From assembly GCF_023702225.1 (NCBI RefSeq), contig NZ_JAMQCO010000005.1, positions 1 to 64,000 on the forward strand: DNA of 64,000 bases, written 5' to 3'. The position numbers and the translations under genes are program-made. Under the pieces are notes generated by a model, which saw nothing but the letters and a program-made list of their open reading frames with translations, was not told the origin of the DNA and ran no database searches. This DNA comes from Aureimonas altamirensis (lineage in GTDB: Bacteria > Pseudomonadota > Alphaproteobacteria > Rhizobiales > Rhizobiaceae). Shown here piece after piece: positions 26,237 through 35,477 of the stretch (position 1 is its first letter; each line of letters opens with the position of its first letter).

Positions 26237-27748
26237 TCAGGCGCCGGTGACGCCCCAGTCATCGTAGATCGCCTTCAGCCTCGCATTGGCGGGATGGAGG
26301 ATCGATCGGTTCAGATAGGTCTGAATACGTGGAATGTGACGCAGGTATTGCGGCTTGCCGTCGCGCTCGTGCAGCCGCACGAAAAGTCCCAGAAGCTTGG
26401 TCGCGCGCTGGGCCGCCATGATGGCGTATTGCGCGGCAAGCGCCTCCGCGTCGAAGGCCGGGTCGATGGCCAGCGCCTCTTCCAGATAGGCTGCCGAAAC
26501 CGCCTCTTCCAGGTCCTGCGGCATGTCTACGCGCGCATCCTGCGCCAGCGAGGCGAGATCGTAGGCGACCGGCCCGATCATGGCGTCCTGGAAGTCCAGG
26601 AGGCCGATCCGCGCCGGCCCGGACTGTTCCGCCTGCCACAGGATGTTCGGAGAATGAAAGTCGCGCATCACCAGGCCGCGCCGCGCGCCCTTGAGCCCGT
26701 CGAAAGTTGCCGACCAGGCGGCGCGGAACGCGTCCCGCTTCGCATCGGGGATGGGCTCGCCGTGCTGCCGCGGCCAGTACCAGTCGGCAAGTAGCTCCAC
26801 CTCGATGGACAGGGCCGGCCTGTCGAAAGGCGGAATCGTCCAGGCGAAGCCGTGCCGCGTCTCGATCGGCCCGGTGAAGTCCTCGGCGTGCAGGCGCGCC
26901 AGCGCGCGGGCGCTTGCCTCGTAGCGGGCGGGGATCGGTTCGCCGTCCGGGGTAACGATCCCCTCGACGCCGAGATCGCCCAGAAGGACGAGCCCGGCAG
27001 GAACGTCCGCCGCCAGGACACGGGGCGCGGTGAAGCCGCGTGCGGAGAGTTCTTCCGCTATGGCGATGAAGGGGCGCACGTCGCGCGCGATATGGGCGAT
27101 CTGCGTATAGGCGCGGCCGTTGCGGATGGCCGGGCCCGGAGGCTGCGCCGGTGCGTCCATCAGCACCATCGACCGGCCGTCATGCGTGGCGCGTTCGTAG
27201 CGGCGCACGCTGGCATCCGCCGGAAAGGGCATGCGGTGCGCGCCGCCGAAGCCGGCATCGTCCAGGAACCGGCGGATGGCCAGGCTGCGCGCCAGCCGAA
27301 GTGCAAGTTCCGGAGTTGGCGAAAGGGCGGCATCGCGCCCGCCGTCCGGCGCGATCGTCAGGGCGATCGTCAGGTTCGCCTCCTCCAGCGCCTGGCGCGC
27401 CCGCTCCGGCCACTCGACCAGCACGATCCCGGTTTCGGCGGCTTCCTCGAAGCCGAGCTCGTCCAGCTCGCTGTCCTCGGCCAGGCGATACAGGTCGAAA
27501 TGCGTTACCTTCGGCGCCGTCTCGTAGGTCTGCGTCAGCGTGTAGGTCGGGGAGGGAACCTCCAGTTCGGGTTCGCCGGCCAGCTGGCGGATCAGCGCGC
27601 GCGCCAGCGTCGTCTTGCCGGCGCCGAGGTCTCCGGTCATCGCCACGACGTCGCCGGTCCGCAGGATGGCGGCCAGATCCTGCGCGAAGGCGTGGGTGGC
27701 GGCTTCGTCCGGCAGGTGGACCGTCAGGCCGGGTTCTACTATCACCAT
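26237..27748 (-). CDS. Fused TsaE ATPase / AmgK-type sugar phosphotransferase
   Basis: A 503-residue two-domain protein. Residues 1 to about 155 are TsaE, the ATPase that drives t6A37 modification of tRNA with TsaB and TsaD: Walker A MTGDLGAGKTTLARAL, then SPTYTLTQTY and FDLYRLAEDSELDELGFEE. From about residue 160 an aminoglycoside-phosphotransferase fold follows, with LVMRDFHSPNILW as the catalytic loop and IGLLDFQDAMIGPVAYDLAS as the metal site. Beside murU the second half is probably AmgK (MurNAc/GlcNAc anomeric kinase). No stop or frameshift separates the halves. The start overlaps the divL stop by one base (TGATG). Confidence 0.88.
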   Translation of the reverse strand: MVIVEPGLTVHLPDEAATHAFAQDLAAILRTGDVVAMTGDLGAGKTTLARALIRQLAGEPELEVPSPTYTLTQTYETAPKVTHFDLYRLAEDSELDELGFEEAAETGIVLVEWPERARQALEEANLTIALTIAPDGGRDAALSPTPELALRLARSLAIRRFLDDAGFGGAHRMPFPADASVRRYERATHDGRSMVLMDAPAQPPGPAIRNGRAYTQIAHIARDVRPFIAIAEELSARGFTAPRVLAADVPAGLVLLGDLGVEGIVTPDGEPIPARYEASARALARLHAEDFTGPIETRHGFAWTIPPFDRPALSIEVELLADWYWPRQHGEPIPDAKRDAFRAAWSATFDGLKGARRGLVMRDFHSPNILWQAEQSGPARIGLLDFQDAMIGPVAYDLASLAQDARVDMPQDLEEAVSAAYLEEALAIDPAFDAEALAAQYAIMAAQRATKLLGLFVRLHERDGKPQYLRHIPRIQTYLNRSILHPANARLKAIYDDWGVTGA

Positions 27749-30141
27749 CAACGCGCGGCCTCGTGCAGTTTCGGGAAACGACAGGTCACGACGGTTCCTG
27801 CCCCGGCGCTGGAGGTAATCTCGACCTCGCCCTGATGCAACTCGACGAAGCTCTTGACGATGGACAGGCCGAGCCCGGCGCCGGATTTGCGGGCCCCCGC
27901 CGCATTCTGCTCGAACCGCTCGAAGGCCTTGGTCACGGTTTCCGGCGACATGCCCGGTCCCTCGTCGGTGACCGAAAAGAGCGTATCGGTGCCGTCCCGC
28001 CACACCGTCAGCCGAACCACCCCGCCGGCGGGAGAGAAGTTGACGGCGTTGGACAGGAGGTTGAACAGGATCTGCACCACCCGCTTGCCATCGGCGCGGA
28101 ACGTGCTGCCGGCGGCGGCAAGGTCGGTCTCGATCCCGATATCGCCCTGCCGCGTCCTGTCTTCCACCGCCTCGATGGCCTGCTCGACCGTGCGCGCGAT
28201 GTCGACGTCCGACAGGTCGAGCTGCAGCGTGCCGGCATCGATGGAAGCCAGGTCCAGGATGTCGTTGACGATGGTCATCAGCGCCCGCGTCGAGGTGATG
28301 ATGTAGTCCAGATATTCGCTCTGGCGCTCGGTCAGCGGGCCCGTGTCGAGCGATCGCAGCAGGGCTGAAAAGCCGATGATGTTGGTCAGCGGCGAGCGCA
28401 GCTCGTAACTGACATGCTGGACGAAATCGTTCTTCAGGCGGTCCGCTTCCTCGAGCGCCTCGTTGCGCTCGCGCAGCATGCGCTCGGCCTGGCGCGCCAC
28501 CGAGACGTCGGAAAATGTCAGCATGGTCTGGCCGTTGGGCAGCGGCACGATGCCGTAGCTCTGGGTGCGGCCGTCCTCGAGTTCGAATTCGCCGCTTTCC
28601 GTCAGGCGTGCTCCCTCGTCGAAGGCCGTGACGGCATTGGCGAACAGCTCCCAGGACGGCGATCCCGCCACGCCCTTTCGCAGCGCAAAAGGCGTCGCCC
28701 TGGCGAAGGAGCGGATATGCGGCTTGGCCGCCAGGAAGTCGCGCGAGAGCCCCCACATTTCCGCGAAGGTCGGGTTGGAGAGGCGCAGCCGCCCATCCTG
28801 GCCGAACACGGCGACCGCTTCCTTCAGGTAGTCGAGCGTTTCGCCCTGCAGGCGGACCAGCGAGTTCAGGCGGCTTTCGAGCTGAAACTTCTCGGTCAGG
28901 TCCTCGAACACCCAGGTCGCGCCGCCCTGCGGCTCCGGGCTGGCGAAGACGCGCAACGTGCGTCCGTCGGCCAGATGCCAGAGCGCGTCGGTGGGGCGCG
29001 TGGCGCGGTAGGCGGCCAGGATATCGTCCTTCAGGTCGCGCAACGGCCTGTCTTCCGGCATGATGCCGCGCGTGCGCAACTGGTCCATGATGGCGACGTG
29101 ATCGGGCTTGCCGTCCAGATAGGATTCCGACAGGTCGAAAAGCTTCTGGAACTCGGCATTGTAGTATGTCAGCAGCGTCTTGGCGTCGAAGCGCGCCACC
29201 GCCGTCGTCAGGTGGTCGAGCGTCTCGGAATGGCTGCGCAAGGTCGCCTTCAGTTCGCGGCGCACCGTCTCGACGGCGGAGACGTCCGAAGCCAGGCCGG
29301 CCGAGCCGAGCGGGCCTGCCGCCTCGATGACGTCGAAATTGCGCCTGTCGCCTTCCACCACCGCGGTCAGCCCGCCGCGGAAGACGCCCGTTCCGGCAAC
29401 CGACTGGGCGATCGCGGCGCGGTCCTGCGCGTTGAAGAACTCGACCTGCCGGTCCACCGTCTCGTCGACGCTTTCCGCCTCGACGCTGCGGGCGAAGGCC
29501 GTATTTACCCATACCAGCACGCCGCTGCGCGCGCGCAGCCACATCGGGGTGGGAGCCGCATCGAACAGGCTCTGCATCGTCTCGATGGTGGCGGTGGTGC
29601 GCTGGCGCTCGATGCGCAACGTCGCCAGTTCCTCGCGCATGCCGGACAGGGGCGTGAAGCGCACGACGGCGAGGGCGCCGACCGTGCGTCCGGCCACTTC
29701 CAGAGGCCGCCCGTTCGCCAGTTCGACCTCGCGGCGGAAGCCTTCGGCGCTGGCGCGCAACCGGTCGATCTCGCGTTCCAGCGCCATCGCGTCGTAGGCC
29801 GGCATCCAGTCCCTGAACGACAGGAAGGCGGCGGCCTCGCGGGGGGCCTCGTATTCCCGCGGGAGGCTGCCGAGCACCTCGGGCGAATCGCGTCCGGCAA
29901 AGGCCACGATGCGCTGGTCGGTTGCGGCGATGATGCCGGCTCGGATATCGGCAAGGCCCTGCGCGTCCGCCAGCTCTCCGCGCAGCCTGTCGGCATCGGC
30001 CAGAAGGCGGGCGCGCTGGCGCATGTGCCAGACGGCGATCAGCAGGGCGCCGGCCAGGAACAGGGCGGCCACCGCAAGCGCGAGAATCATCTCCGGGCTG
30101 GCGGATCCCGCCAGTTGTCCCGCCTGCGTCTCACCCTGCAT
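27748..30141 (-). CDS. divL: DivL-type sensor pseudo-histidine kinase
   Basis: A 797-residue membrane protein: one N-terminal helix (MILALAVAALFLAGALLIAV), several PAS-like domains between about residues 90 and 550 (for example VVRFTPLSGM, SLFDAAPTPMWLRARSG, AVFGQDGRLRLSNPTFAEMW), then dimerisation and ATPase domains. The phosphorylation motif reads HVSYELRSPLTNIIGFSALL, with Tyr579 where kinases have His; this substitution defines DivL (Tyr550 in Caulobacter). The N, G1 and G2 boxes (NLLSNAVNF, DEGPGM, GAGLGLSIVKSF) look intact. In Caulobacter, DivL acts with CckA to control CtrA. The position upstream of tsaE fits rhizobial genomes. Confidence 0.88.
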   Translation of the reverse strand: MQGETQAGQLAGSASPEMILALAVAALFLAGALLIAVWHMRQRARLLADADRLRGELADAQGLADIRAGIIAATDQRIVAFAGRDSPEVLGSLPREYEAPREAAAFLSFRDWMPAYDAMALEREIDRLRASAEGFRREVELANGRPLEVAGRTVGALAVVRFTPLSGMREELATLRIERQRTTATIETMQSLFDAAPTPMWLRARSGVLVWVNTAFARSVEAESVDETVDRQVEFFNAQDRAAIAQSVAGTGVFRGGLTAVVEGDRRNFDVIEAAGPLGSAGLASDVSAVETVRRELKATLRSHSETLDHLTTAVARFDAKTLLTYYNAEFQKLFDLSESYLDGKPDHVAIMDQLRTRGIMPEDRPLRDLKDDILAAYRATRPTDALWHLADGRTLRVFASPEPQGGATWVFEDLTEKFQLESRLNSLVRLQGETLDYLKEAVAVFGQDGRLRLSNPTFAEMWGLSRDFLAAKPHIRSFARATPFALRKGVAGSPSWELFANAVTAFDEGARLTESGEFELEDGRTQSYGIVPLPNGQTMLTFSDVSVARQAERMLRERNEALEEADRLKNDFVQHVSYELRSPLTNIIGFSALLRSLDTGPLTERQSEYLDYIITSTRALMTIVNDILDLASIDAGTLQLDLSDVDIARTVEQAIEAVEDRTRQGDIGIETDLAAAGSTFRADGKRVVQILFNLLSNAVNFSPAGGVVRLTVWRDGTDTLFSVTDEGPGMSPETVTKAFERFEQNAAGARKSGAGLGLSIVKSFVELHQGEVEITSSAGAGTVVTCRFPKLHEAAR

Positions 30142-30256
30142 CCGATTCCCCTCGAGCGTCCCCGCCGGGGCGCGCGCCCCGGCTCGATTCGCTCAAGTTT
30201 AGAGCGTCATGCGGGCAGATGGAATCGCTTCCGTGGCCTGTCCGCGAACGAATGCG

Positions 30257-31654
30257 TCAGTAGCGGTAATGCTCGGCCTTGAAGGGCCCCTGCGGCGATA
30301 CGCCGATATAGGCGGCCTGGTCCTCGCTGAGCTCGGTCAGGCGCGCGCCCAGCTTGCCGAGGTGCAGCCGCGCCACCTTCTCGTCGAGATGCTTGGGCAG
30401 CACATAGACCTCGTTGGCATAGGAGCCGCCCTTGGTGAACAGTTCGATCTGCGCCAGCGTCTGGTTGGTGAACGAGGCCGACATGACGAAGGACGGATGG
30501 CCCGTGGCGTTGCCGAGATTGAGCAGGCGTCCCTCGGACAGGAGGATGATGCGCTTGCCGTCGGCAAACTCGATCATGTCGACCTGCGGCTTGACGTTCG
30601 TCCACTTCAGGTTGCGCAGCGCGCCGACCTGGATCTCGTTGTCGAAGTGGCCGATATTCCCGACGATGCACATGTCCTTGAGGGCGCGCATGTGCTCCAG
30701 CCGCACGACATCCTTGTTGCCGGTGGTGGTGATGATGATGTCGGCCGTCGGCGCGGCGTCCTCCAGCGTCACGACCTCGAAGCCGTCCATCGCGGCCTGC
30801 AGGGCGCAGATCGGATCGACTTCCGTCACCTTCACGCGCGCGCCGGCGCCGGCCAGCGACGCGGCGGAGCCCTTGCCCACGTCGCCATAGCCGCAGACCA
30901 CGGCCACCTTGCCGGCCATCATCACGTCGGTGCCGCGGCGGATGCCGTCGACCAGCGATTCCTTGCAGCCATACTTGTTGTCGAACTTCGACTTGGTGAC
31001 GCTGTCGTTCACGTTGATGGCGGGGAAAGGCAGGAGGCCCTTCTTCTGCAACTGGTAAAGGCGGTTGACGCCTGTCGTCGTCTCTTCGGTAACGCCACGG
31101 ATGGCGTCGCGCTGGCGCTTGAAGAAGCCCGGCGTCTTTTCCATGCGCCTGGCGATCTGGCGGAAAAGGATCTCCTCCTCCTCGTTGCCGGGGTTGGACA
31201 GCACGTCTTCGCCCGCTTCCGCGCGCGCGCCGATCAGGATGTACATCGTGGCGTCGCCGCCATCGTCCAGGATCATGTTGGAGGGCTCGCCGTCCGGCCA
31301 CTGGAAGATGCGGTCGGTGTACTCCCAATACTCTTCCAGGCTCTCTCCCTTCACGGCGAAGACGGGCGTGCCCGTCGCGGCGATGGCGGCCGCCGCGTGG
31401 TCCTGCGTCGAAAAGATGTTGCACGATGCCCAGCGTACGTCGGCGCCCAGCGCCTGCAGCGTCTCGATGAGCACACCCGTCTGGATCGTCATGTGCAACG
31501 AGCCGGAGATGCGCGCGCCCTTGAGCGGCTTGTCGGCGCCGAATTCGTCGCGGCAGGCCATGAGGCCCGGCATCTCGGTTTCGGCGATTGTGAGTTCCTT
31601 GCGGCCCCAGTCGGCCAGGGCGATGTCGCGGACGACGTAGTCTTGTGCGGTCAT
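30257..31654 (-). CDS. ahcY: Adenosylhomocysteinase
   Basis: A 465-residue S-adenosylhomocysteine hydrolase that splits SAH into adenosine and homocysteine and so relieves inhibition of methyltransferases. Diagnostic segments are [51 protein letters not shown], the NAD loop [20 protein letters not shown] and the C-terminal FKAEHYRY. It is 115 bp upstream of divL and 85 bp downstream of the dadA 3' end. I saw no match to a SAH riboswitch in its short leader. Confidence 0.96.
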   Translation of the reverse strand: MTAQDYVVRDIALADWGRKELTIAETEMPGLMACRDEFGADKPLKGARISGSLHMTIQTGVLIETLQALGADVRWASCNIFSTQDHAAAAIAATGTPVFAVKGESLEEYWEYTDRIFQWPDGEPSNMILDDGGDATMYILIGARAEAGEDVLSNPGNEEEEILFRQIARRMEKTPGFFKRQRDAIRGVTEETTTGVNRLYQLQKKGLLPFPAINVNDSVTKSKFDNKYGCKESLVDGIRRGTDVMMAGKVAVVCGYGDVGKGSAASLAGAGARVKVTEVDPICALQAAMDGFEVVTLEDAAPTADIIITTTGNKDVVRLEHMRALKDMCIVGNIGHFDNEIQVGALRNLKWTNVKPQVDMIEFADGKRIILLSEGRLLNLGNATGHPSFVMSASFTNQTLAQIELFTKGGSYANEVYVLPKHLDEKVARLHLGKLGARLTELSEDQAAYIGVSPQGPFKAEHYRY

Positions 31655-31739
31655 GACGGAAAATCCCGTTCCGGAGCCTCGATCGGCGACCGATCTACCA
31701 GATGGGCCGCGCGGCGCACAAGGGGATATAAACTTTTCC

Positions 31740-32996
31740 TTATGTCTTTGCGTAGCGATCGGCCGACAGGTCGTCGCTGCGGATGTCGGTGCTGCGGCCG
31801 CTGACGATATCGGCCAGCAGGCGGGCGGAACCGCAGCTCATCGTCCAGCCGAGGGTGCCGTGACCCGTATTCAGGAAGAGGTTGCGAACCGACGTCTTCC
31901 CGATGATCGGCGTGCCATCCGGCGTCATCGGCCGCAGGCCGGACCAGAAGCTGGCGGCAGACAAGTCGCCGCCGGGGAAGAGGTCGCCGACGGACTGTTC
32001 CAGCGTACGGCGGCGCGCCTGCGGCAAGGCGTTGTTGTAGCCGGAAATCTCGGCCATGCCGCCCACGCGGATGCGGTCGCCGAGCCGCGTGAGGGCGATC
32101 TTGTAGGTTTCGTCCATCACGGTGGATTCGGGCGCCAGCGCGGCGTCGCGGATGGGGATGGTCAGCGAATAGCCCTTCACCGGATAGACGGGGATGCGGA
32201 TGCCGAGCGGCCGCACCATGAAGGGCGAGAAACTGCCCAGCGCCACGACGACCGCGTCGAAAGCCTCGGTCTGTCCGTCGACGACGATACCGGTGGCCCG
32301 GCCACCCTGTTCCACGATCCGCTCGACCTTGCAGCCGAAACGGAACGAGATCCCCGCCGCTTCGGCCATGGCGGCAAGCGAGTTGGTGAACTTGAAGCAG
32401 TCCCCCGTCTCGTCCTGCGGGGTCCTGAGCCCACCGGCGATCTTGCCCCTTACGCGCGCCAGCGCCGGCTCGGCCGCAACGCAGCCATCCGCATCCAGCA
32501 CCTCGTAGGGGATGCCGTCGGCGGCCAGCGCCTTGACGTCCTTGGCGGAGGCGTCCACCTGCGCCTCTGTCCGGAACAACTGCAGCGTGCCGCGCTGGCG
32601 GGAATCGTATTCGATGCCCGTTTCCGTCCGCAGCGCCGCCAGGCAGGTGCGGCTGTAATCGGCGACGCGCAGCATGCGGCCCTTGTTGCGGGCATAGGCC
32701 GCGGACGTGCAATTGGACAGCATCTGCGCCATCCAGCCCAGCATCGCGGCATCGGGCTTCGGCCGCAGGATCAGCGGAGCATGCTCCATCATCAGCCACT
32801 TTATCGCCTTGACCGGAATGCCGGGCGCTGCCCAGGGCGACGAATAGCCGAACGAGACCTGGCCGGCATTTGCGAAGCTGGTTTCCAGCGCCGGACCCTT
32901 CTCGCGGTCGAACAGCGTCACCGCGTGGCCGGCCTTGCCGAGATACCAAGCCGATGTGACGCCGATGACGCCGCCACCCAGAACTGCGACCTTCAT
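31740..32996 (-). CDS. dadA: D-amino acid dehydrogenase
   Basis: A 418-residue FAD enzyme at the inner membrane that deaminates D-alanine to pyruvate. It has the FAD loop [20 protein letters not shown] and the DadA-specific segments [46 protein letters not shown] and [20 protein letters not shown]. Its start codon overlaps the dadX stop (ATGA), so translation is coupled. With dadX it breaks down L- and D-alanine. The Lrp-family gene divergent from the pair is the expected regulator. Confidence 0.95.
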   Translation of the reverse strand: MKVAVLGGGVIGVTSAWYLGKAGHAVTLFDREKGPALETSFANAGQVSFGYSSPWAAPGIPVKAIKWLMMEHAPLILRPKPDAAMLGWMAQMLSNCTSAAYARNKGRMLRVADYSRTCLAALRTETGIEYDSRQRGTLQLFRTEAQVDASAKDVKALAADGIPYEVLDADGCVAAEPALARVRGKIAGGLRTPQDETGDCFKFTNSLAAMAEAAGISFRFGCKVERIVEQGGRATGIVVDGQTEAFDAVVVALGSFSPFMVRPLGIRIPVYPVKGYSLTIPIRDAALAPESTVMDETYKIALTRLGDRIRVGGMAEISGYNNALPQARRRTLEQSVGDLFPGGDLSAASFWSGLRPMTPDGTPIIGKTSVRNLFLNTGHGTLGWTMSCGSARLLADIVSGRSTDIRSDDLSADRYAKT

Positions 32997-34156
32997 GCGA
33001 CGGCTCCCTTGCCGGTTTCGTCGCGATAGACGCGCGTGAAGCGCATGCCGAGCGACGTCAGGATTTCGTAGGATATGGTGCCGGCATCCGCCGCGACCGC
33101 GTCGAGAGTGCGGTGCGGCCCGACCAGTTCGACCCGATCGCCCGGCGCAAGCGCCGGCACGGCGGTCGCGTCGAGGATGATGCTGTCCATCGATACCCGC
33201 CCTGCGAAGGGCAGCGCATGGCCCTCGAACCAGGCCGAACCCCTGTTGCTCGAGGCTCGATGCCATCCGTCCGCATAGCCGACCGGGATGGTGGCGAGGC
33301 GCATCCGGCCCGTGGCATGGCGGCTGAACCCGTAGCCGATGCCGGCGCCGGGCGGCACCGTGCGGATCTGCGCCACGGGCGCTTCAACCGTCGCCACCGG
33401 TTTCATCGGGTTCGGCCGGCCGGGGATGGGCGCGCCGCCATAGAGCGCGATACCGGGCCGGACGAGGTCGAAGCGGAAATCCGGCCCCAGCATGATCCCG
33501 GCCGAATTGGCGAGCGACCGGCGGGCCGCGGGCAACAGCGCCGACAGTGCCCGGAAATTGGCTAGCTGCATCGCGTTGGCTGCGTTGTCCGGCTCGTCGG
33601 CGCAGGCGAGATGACTCATGAACAGGGTGAAGTCGAGGCCCTCGAACGCGGTGGCGTCGGCGGCGATGGCCTCGAGCTCTTCGGGCGGCAGTCCAAGGCG
33701 GGACATTCCGGTGTCGGCCTGCAGGGCGGCGGGCAGGCGTCGGCCGAGCCGGTGGGCAAGTGCGCGCCAGGCCGCAAATTGCGGGCGCGAATTGAGAACG
33801 GGGGTGATCCGTCGCTCCGCGCACTCCGCCTCGAGCTCCGGCTGCACGCCGTTCAGGACGAAGAGTTCGGCATCGCCGGGCAATCCGTCGCGAAGGGAAA
33901 GCGCCTCCATGAGTTGGGCGACGAAGAATGTCCGGCACCCTTCTTGGTACAGGACCTGCGCGATCCGCGCGGCGCCCAGGCCATAGGCATCGGCCTTGAC
34001 GACGCCGGCCACGGCCGCTCCGGCGGCTGCTTGGCACAGGCCGCGATAATTAGACCGCACGGCGGCAAGGTCGATCGTCAGGGTGCCCGCGCCGACCATG
34101 GCCAGTGGTGAAATGTCGATTGACCCGCTGGAATGCATGACGTTCGGCCCGTTCAT
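32993..34156 (-). CDS. dadX: Alanine racemase (catabolic)
   Basis: A 387-residue PLP enzyme interconverting L- and D-alanine. The PLP lysine is Lys54 in [11 protein letters not shown], and the second base Tyr is in [26 protein letters not shown] and [11 protein letters not shown] are family hallmarks. Pairing with dadA and an Lrp-family regulator points to the catabolic enzyme rather than the cell-wall one, though it may do both. ATGs at 34156 and 34138 are both possible. Confidence 0.93.
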   Translation of the reverse strand: MNGPNVMHSSGSIDISPLAMVGAGTLTIDLAAVRSNYRGLCQAAAGAAVAGVVKADAYGLGAARIAQVLYQEGCRTFFVAQLMEALSLRDGLPGDAELFVLNGVQPELEAECAERRITPVLNSRPQFAAWRALAHRLGRRLPAALQADTGMSRLGLPPEELEAIAADATAFEGLDFTLFMSHLACADEPDNAANAMQLANFRALSALLPAARRSLANSAGIMLGPDFRFDLVRPGIALYGGAPIPGRPNPMKPVATVEAPVAQIRTVPPGAGIGYGFSRHATGRMRLATIPVGYADGWHRASSNRGSAWFEGHALPFAGRVSMDSIILDATAVPALAPGDRVELVGPHRTLDAVAADAGTISYEILTSLGMRFTRVYRDETGKGAVA

Positions 34157-34286
34157 CCCGATCTTCCCCGCTGCGGCGCGATAAGGGAAGAATGGCCGAA
34201 TGATTGTCGAATGTTTGCGCTTATGAGAGAAGGAAAGACGAATATGCGTCCGCCAGGCGCATGAAGTTCGAAAGGTCCGCAATAAT

Positions 34287-34727
34287 TTGCACGACATCGA
34301 CCGAATAGACCGCGCCATCATCCGTGCCCTGCGGCAGGACGGGCGCCAGACCAATTCAGCGCTGGCCCAGAAGGTCGGCCTGTCGCAGTCGGCATGCCTT
34401 CGGCGCGTGCAGATCCTGGAGGAGCGGAAGGTGATCCGCGGCTACACCGCGCTCGTCTCCGGCCCGGCGGCGGCGGATGCGCATGTGGTGATCGTGCGCA
34501 TCAGCCTGGAGCGGCAGACGGAAGACGTGCTGAACCGCTTCGAGGCCGAGGTGCTGAAGCACCCCGAAATCCGCGAATGCTACCTGATGACGGGCGAGGA
34601 GGATTACCTCCTGCGTCTCGAAGTCGCCGGGGCGGGCGATTACGAGCGCGTCCACAAGGAGATCCTCTCGCGCCTGCCGGGCGTGTTGCGGATCAACTCC
34701 AGCTTCGCGATCCGTAGCGTTCTCTAG
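34287..34727 (+). CDS. Lrp/AsnC-family transcriptional regulator
   Basis: A 146-residue regulator with an N-terminal helix-turn-helix (TNSALAQKVGLSQSACLRRVQILEE-type recognition) and a C-terminal RAM domain (VLKHPEIRECYLMTGEEDYL, SRLPGVLRINSSFAIR). The start is a TTG at 34287; no in-frame ATG gives a complete HTH. It is divergent from dadX-dadA with about 130 bp between, as for DadR/BkdR-like activators of alanine catabolism. Alanine as effector is inferred from position. Confidence 0.9.
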   Translation: MHDIDRIDRAIIRALRQDGRQTNSALAQKVGLSQSACLRRVQILEERKVIRGYTALVSGPAAADAHVVIVRISLERQTEDVLNRFEAEVLKHPEIRECYLMTGEEDYLLRLEVAGAGDYERVHKEILSRLPGVLRINSSFAIRSVL

Positions 34728-34750
34728 AAAGCGAGATATCGGAATGATAT

Positions 34751-34779
34751 ATCTGGATATCAGAAGGAGATATCCAGAT
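34751..34779. promoter_or_regulatory. Perfect 11-bp inverted repeat over the vapB ribosome binding site
   Basis: ATCTGGATATC (34751-34761) and GATATCCAGAT (34769-34779) are perfect inverted copies with the spacer AGAAGGA. The spacer and the first base of the right arm form the AGAAGGAG ribosome binding site, and the right arm runs into the vapB start codon. Two further GATATC-like half-sites (34735-34740, 34746-34753) stand just upstream. This is the likely operator for VapBC autoregulation; as RNA it could also fold over the start. Confidence 0.7.
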
Positions 34780-35023
34780 GGCGCTTTTCATTCGTGATGC
34801 CGATGTCGATGCGATGGCTGAAGAGATAAAGATGCTGACGCAGGCGCCGACAAAGGCTGCGGCCGTCCGCGAGGCGCTGCGTGCGCAACTCAACCAAATT
34901 CGGAAAGAGCTGCCGATCAGGGAAAGGTTGAAGCGCGCGAGAAGGCTGGCCGATGCGCTGGGACCGAGCGATCCGAGCTTCGAGATGAAAGCCTTTAGCG
35001 ACGACATGTGGGGCGGCATTTAA
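34778..35023 (+). CDS. vapB: VapB-type antitoxin
   Basis: An 81-residue protein of the Rv0623-like antitoxin family. The N-terminus MALFIRDADVDAMAEEI is the ribbon-helix-helix DNA-binding part, TKAAAVREALRAQL follows, and the C-terminal tail FEMKAFSDDMWGGI would wrap the toxin. The stop codon overlaps the toxin ATG by one base (TAATG), so translation is coupled. Base composition looks lower in GC than neighbouring genes, as often seen for acquired toxin-antitoxin pairs. Confidence 0.88.
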   Translation: MALFIRDADVDAMAEEIKMLTQAPTKAAAVREALRAQLNQIRKELPIRERLKRARRLADALGPSDPSFEMKAFSDDMWGGI

Positions 35024-35439
35024 TGTTTATCGACGCTTCCGCGATCGTTGCTGTTCTCACCCGCGAACCGGGTTTCGAAGAGCTTGAAAGGCGCCTGAAC
35101 GAAATTCGGGGTACATTCTACGTCTCTCCCTTGGTTCGTTACGAAGCCACGCTTGCCCTTGCTCGCGCCAAGAGCGGAGAGAGAAGGCCGGATGCGGAAC
35201 TCGTCTCTTATGCCGAAGCGGTTGTTTCAGCATTCATCGAGGACATCGGCGCTGAAGAGGTATCCATCGACAGTAAAATCGGCGTTGCGGCGATAGAGGC
35301 GTCTGCACGCTATGGAAAGTCTGTCGGCCATGCGGCGGATCTCAATTTCGGCGACTGTTTTGCCTATGCGTGTGCTCGGCGCCTCGGCGTCGGCCTGATC
35401 TACAAGGGCTCGGATTTTATCCATACCGACCTGGCTTGA
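35023..35439 (+). CDS. vapC: VapC-type PIN-domain ribonuclease toxin
   Basis: A 138-residue PIN domain. The acidic metal-binding residues are visible: Asp4 in MFIDASAIVAVL, Glu41 in VRYEATLALAR, Asp106 and Asp111 in ADLNFGDCFAYACAR, and Asp131 in YKGSDFIHTD. VapC proteins cut tRNA or rRNA when not bound by VapB. The ATG at 35023 is preferred over the frame start at 35008 because it begins the fold and overlaps the antitoxin stop. It is convergent with the ABC permease operon. Confidence 0.9.
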   Translation: MFIDASAIVAVLTREPGFEELERRLNEIRGTFYVSPLVRYEATLALARAKSGERRPDAELVSYAEAVVSAFIEDIGAEEVSIDSKIGVAAIEASARYGKSVGHAADLNFGDCFAYACARRLGVGLIYKGSDFIHTDLA

Positions 35440-35477
35440 GGCGGCGGTCGCGAGCGGCCGCCGCAAACACATCCCGC

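Noticed and set aside
28414-30282. 622-residue plus-strand frame opposite divL
   Set aside because: Antisense of a full-length DivL with clear domains; product is Arg/Gln-rich without homology.
31655-31739. Possible SAH riboswitch in the ahcY leader
   Set aside because: Only a 6-bp hairpin (GATCGG-CGA-CCGATC at 31681-31695) and a GC hairpin are visible; the conserved SAH-riboswitch cores are not there.
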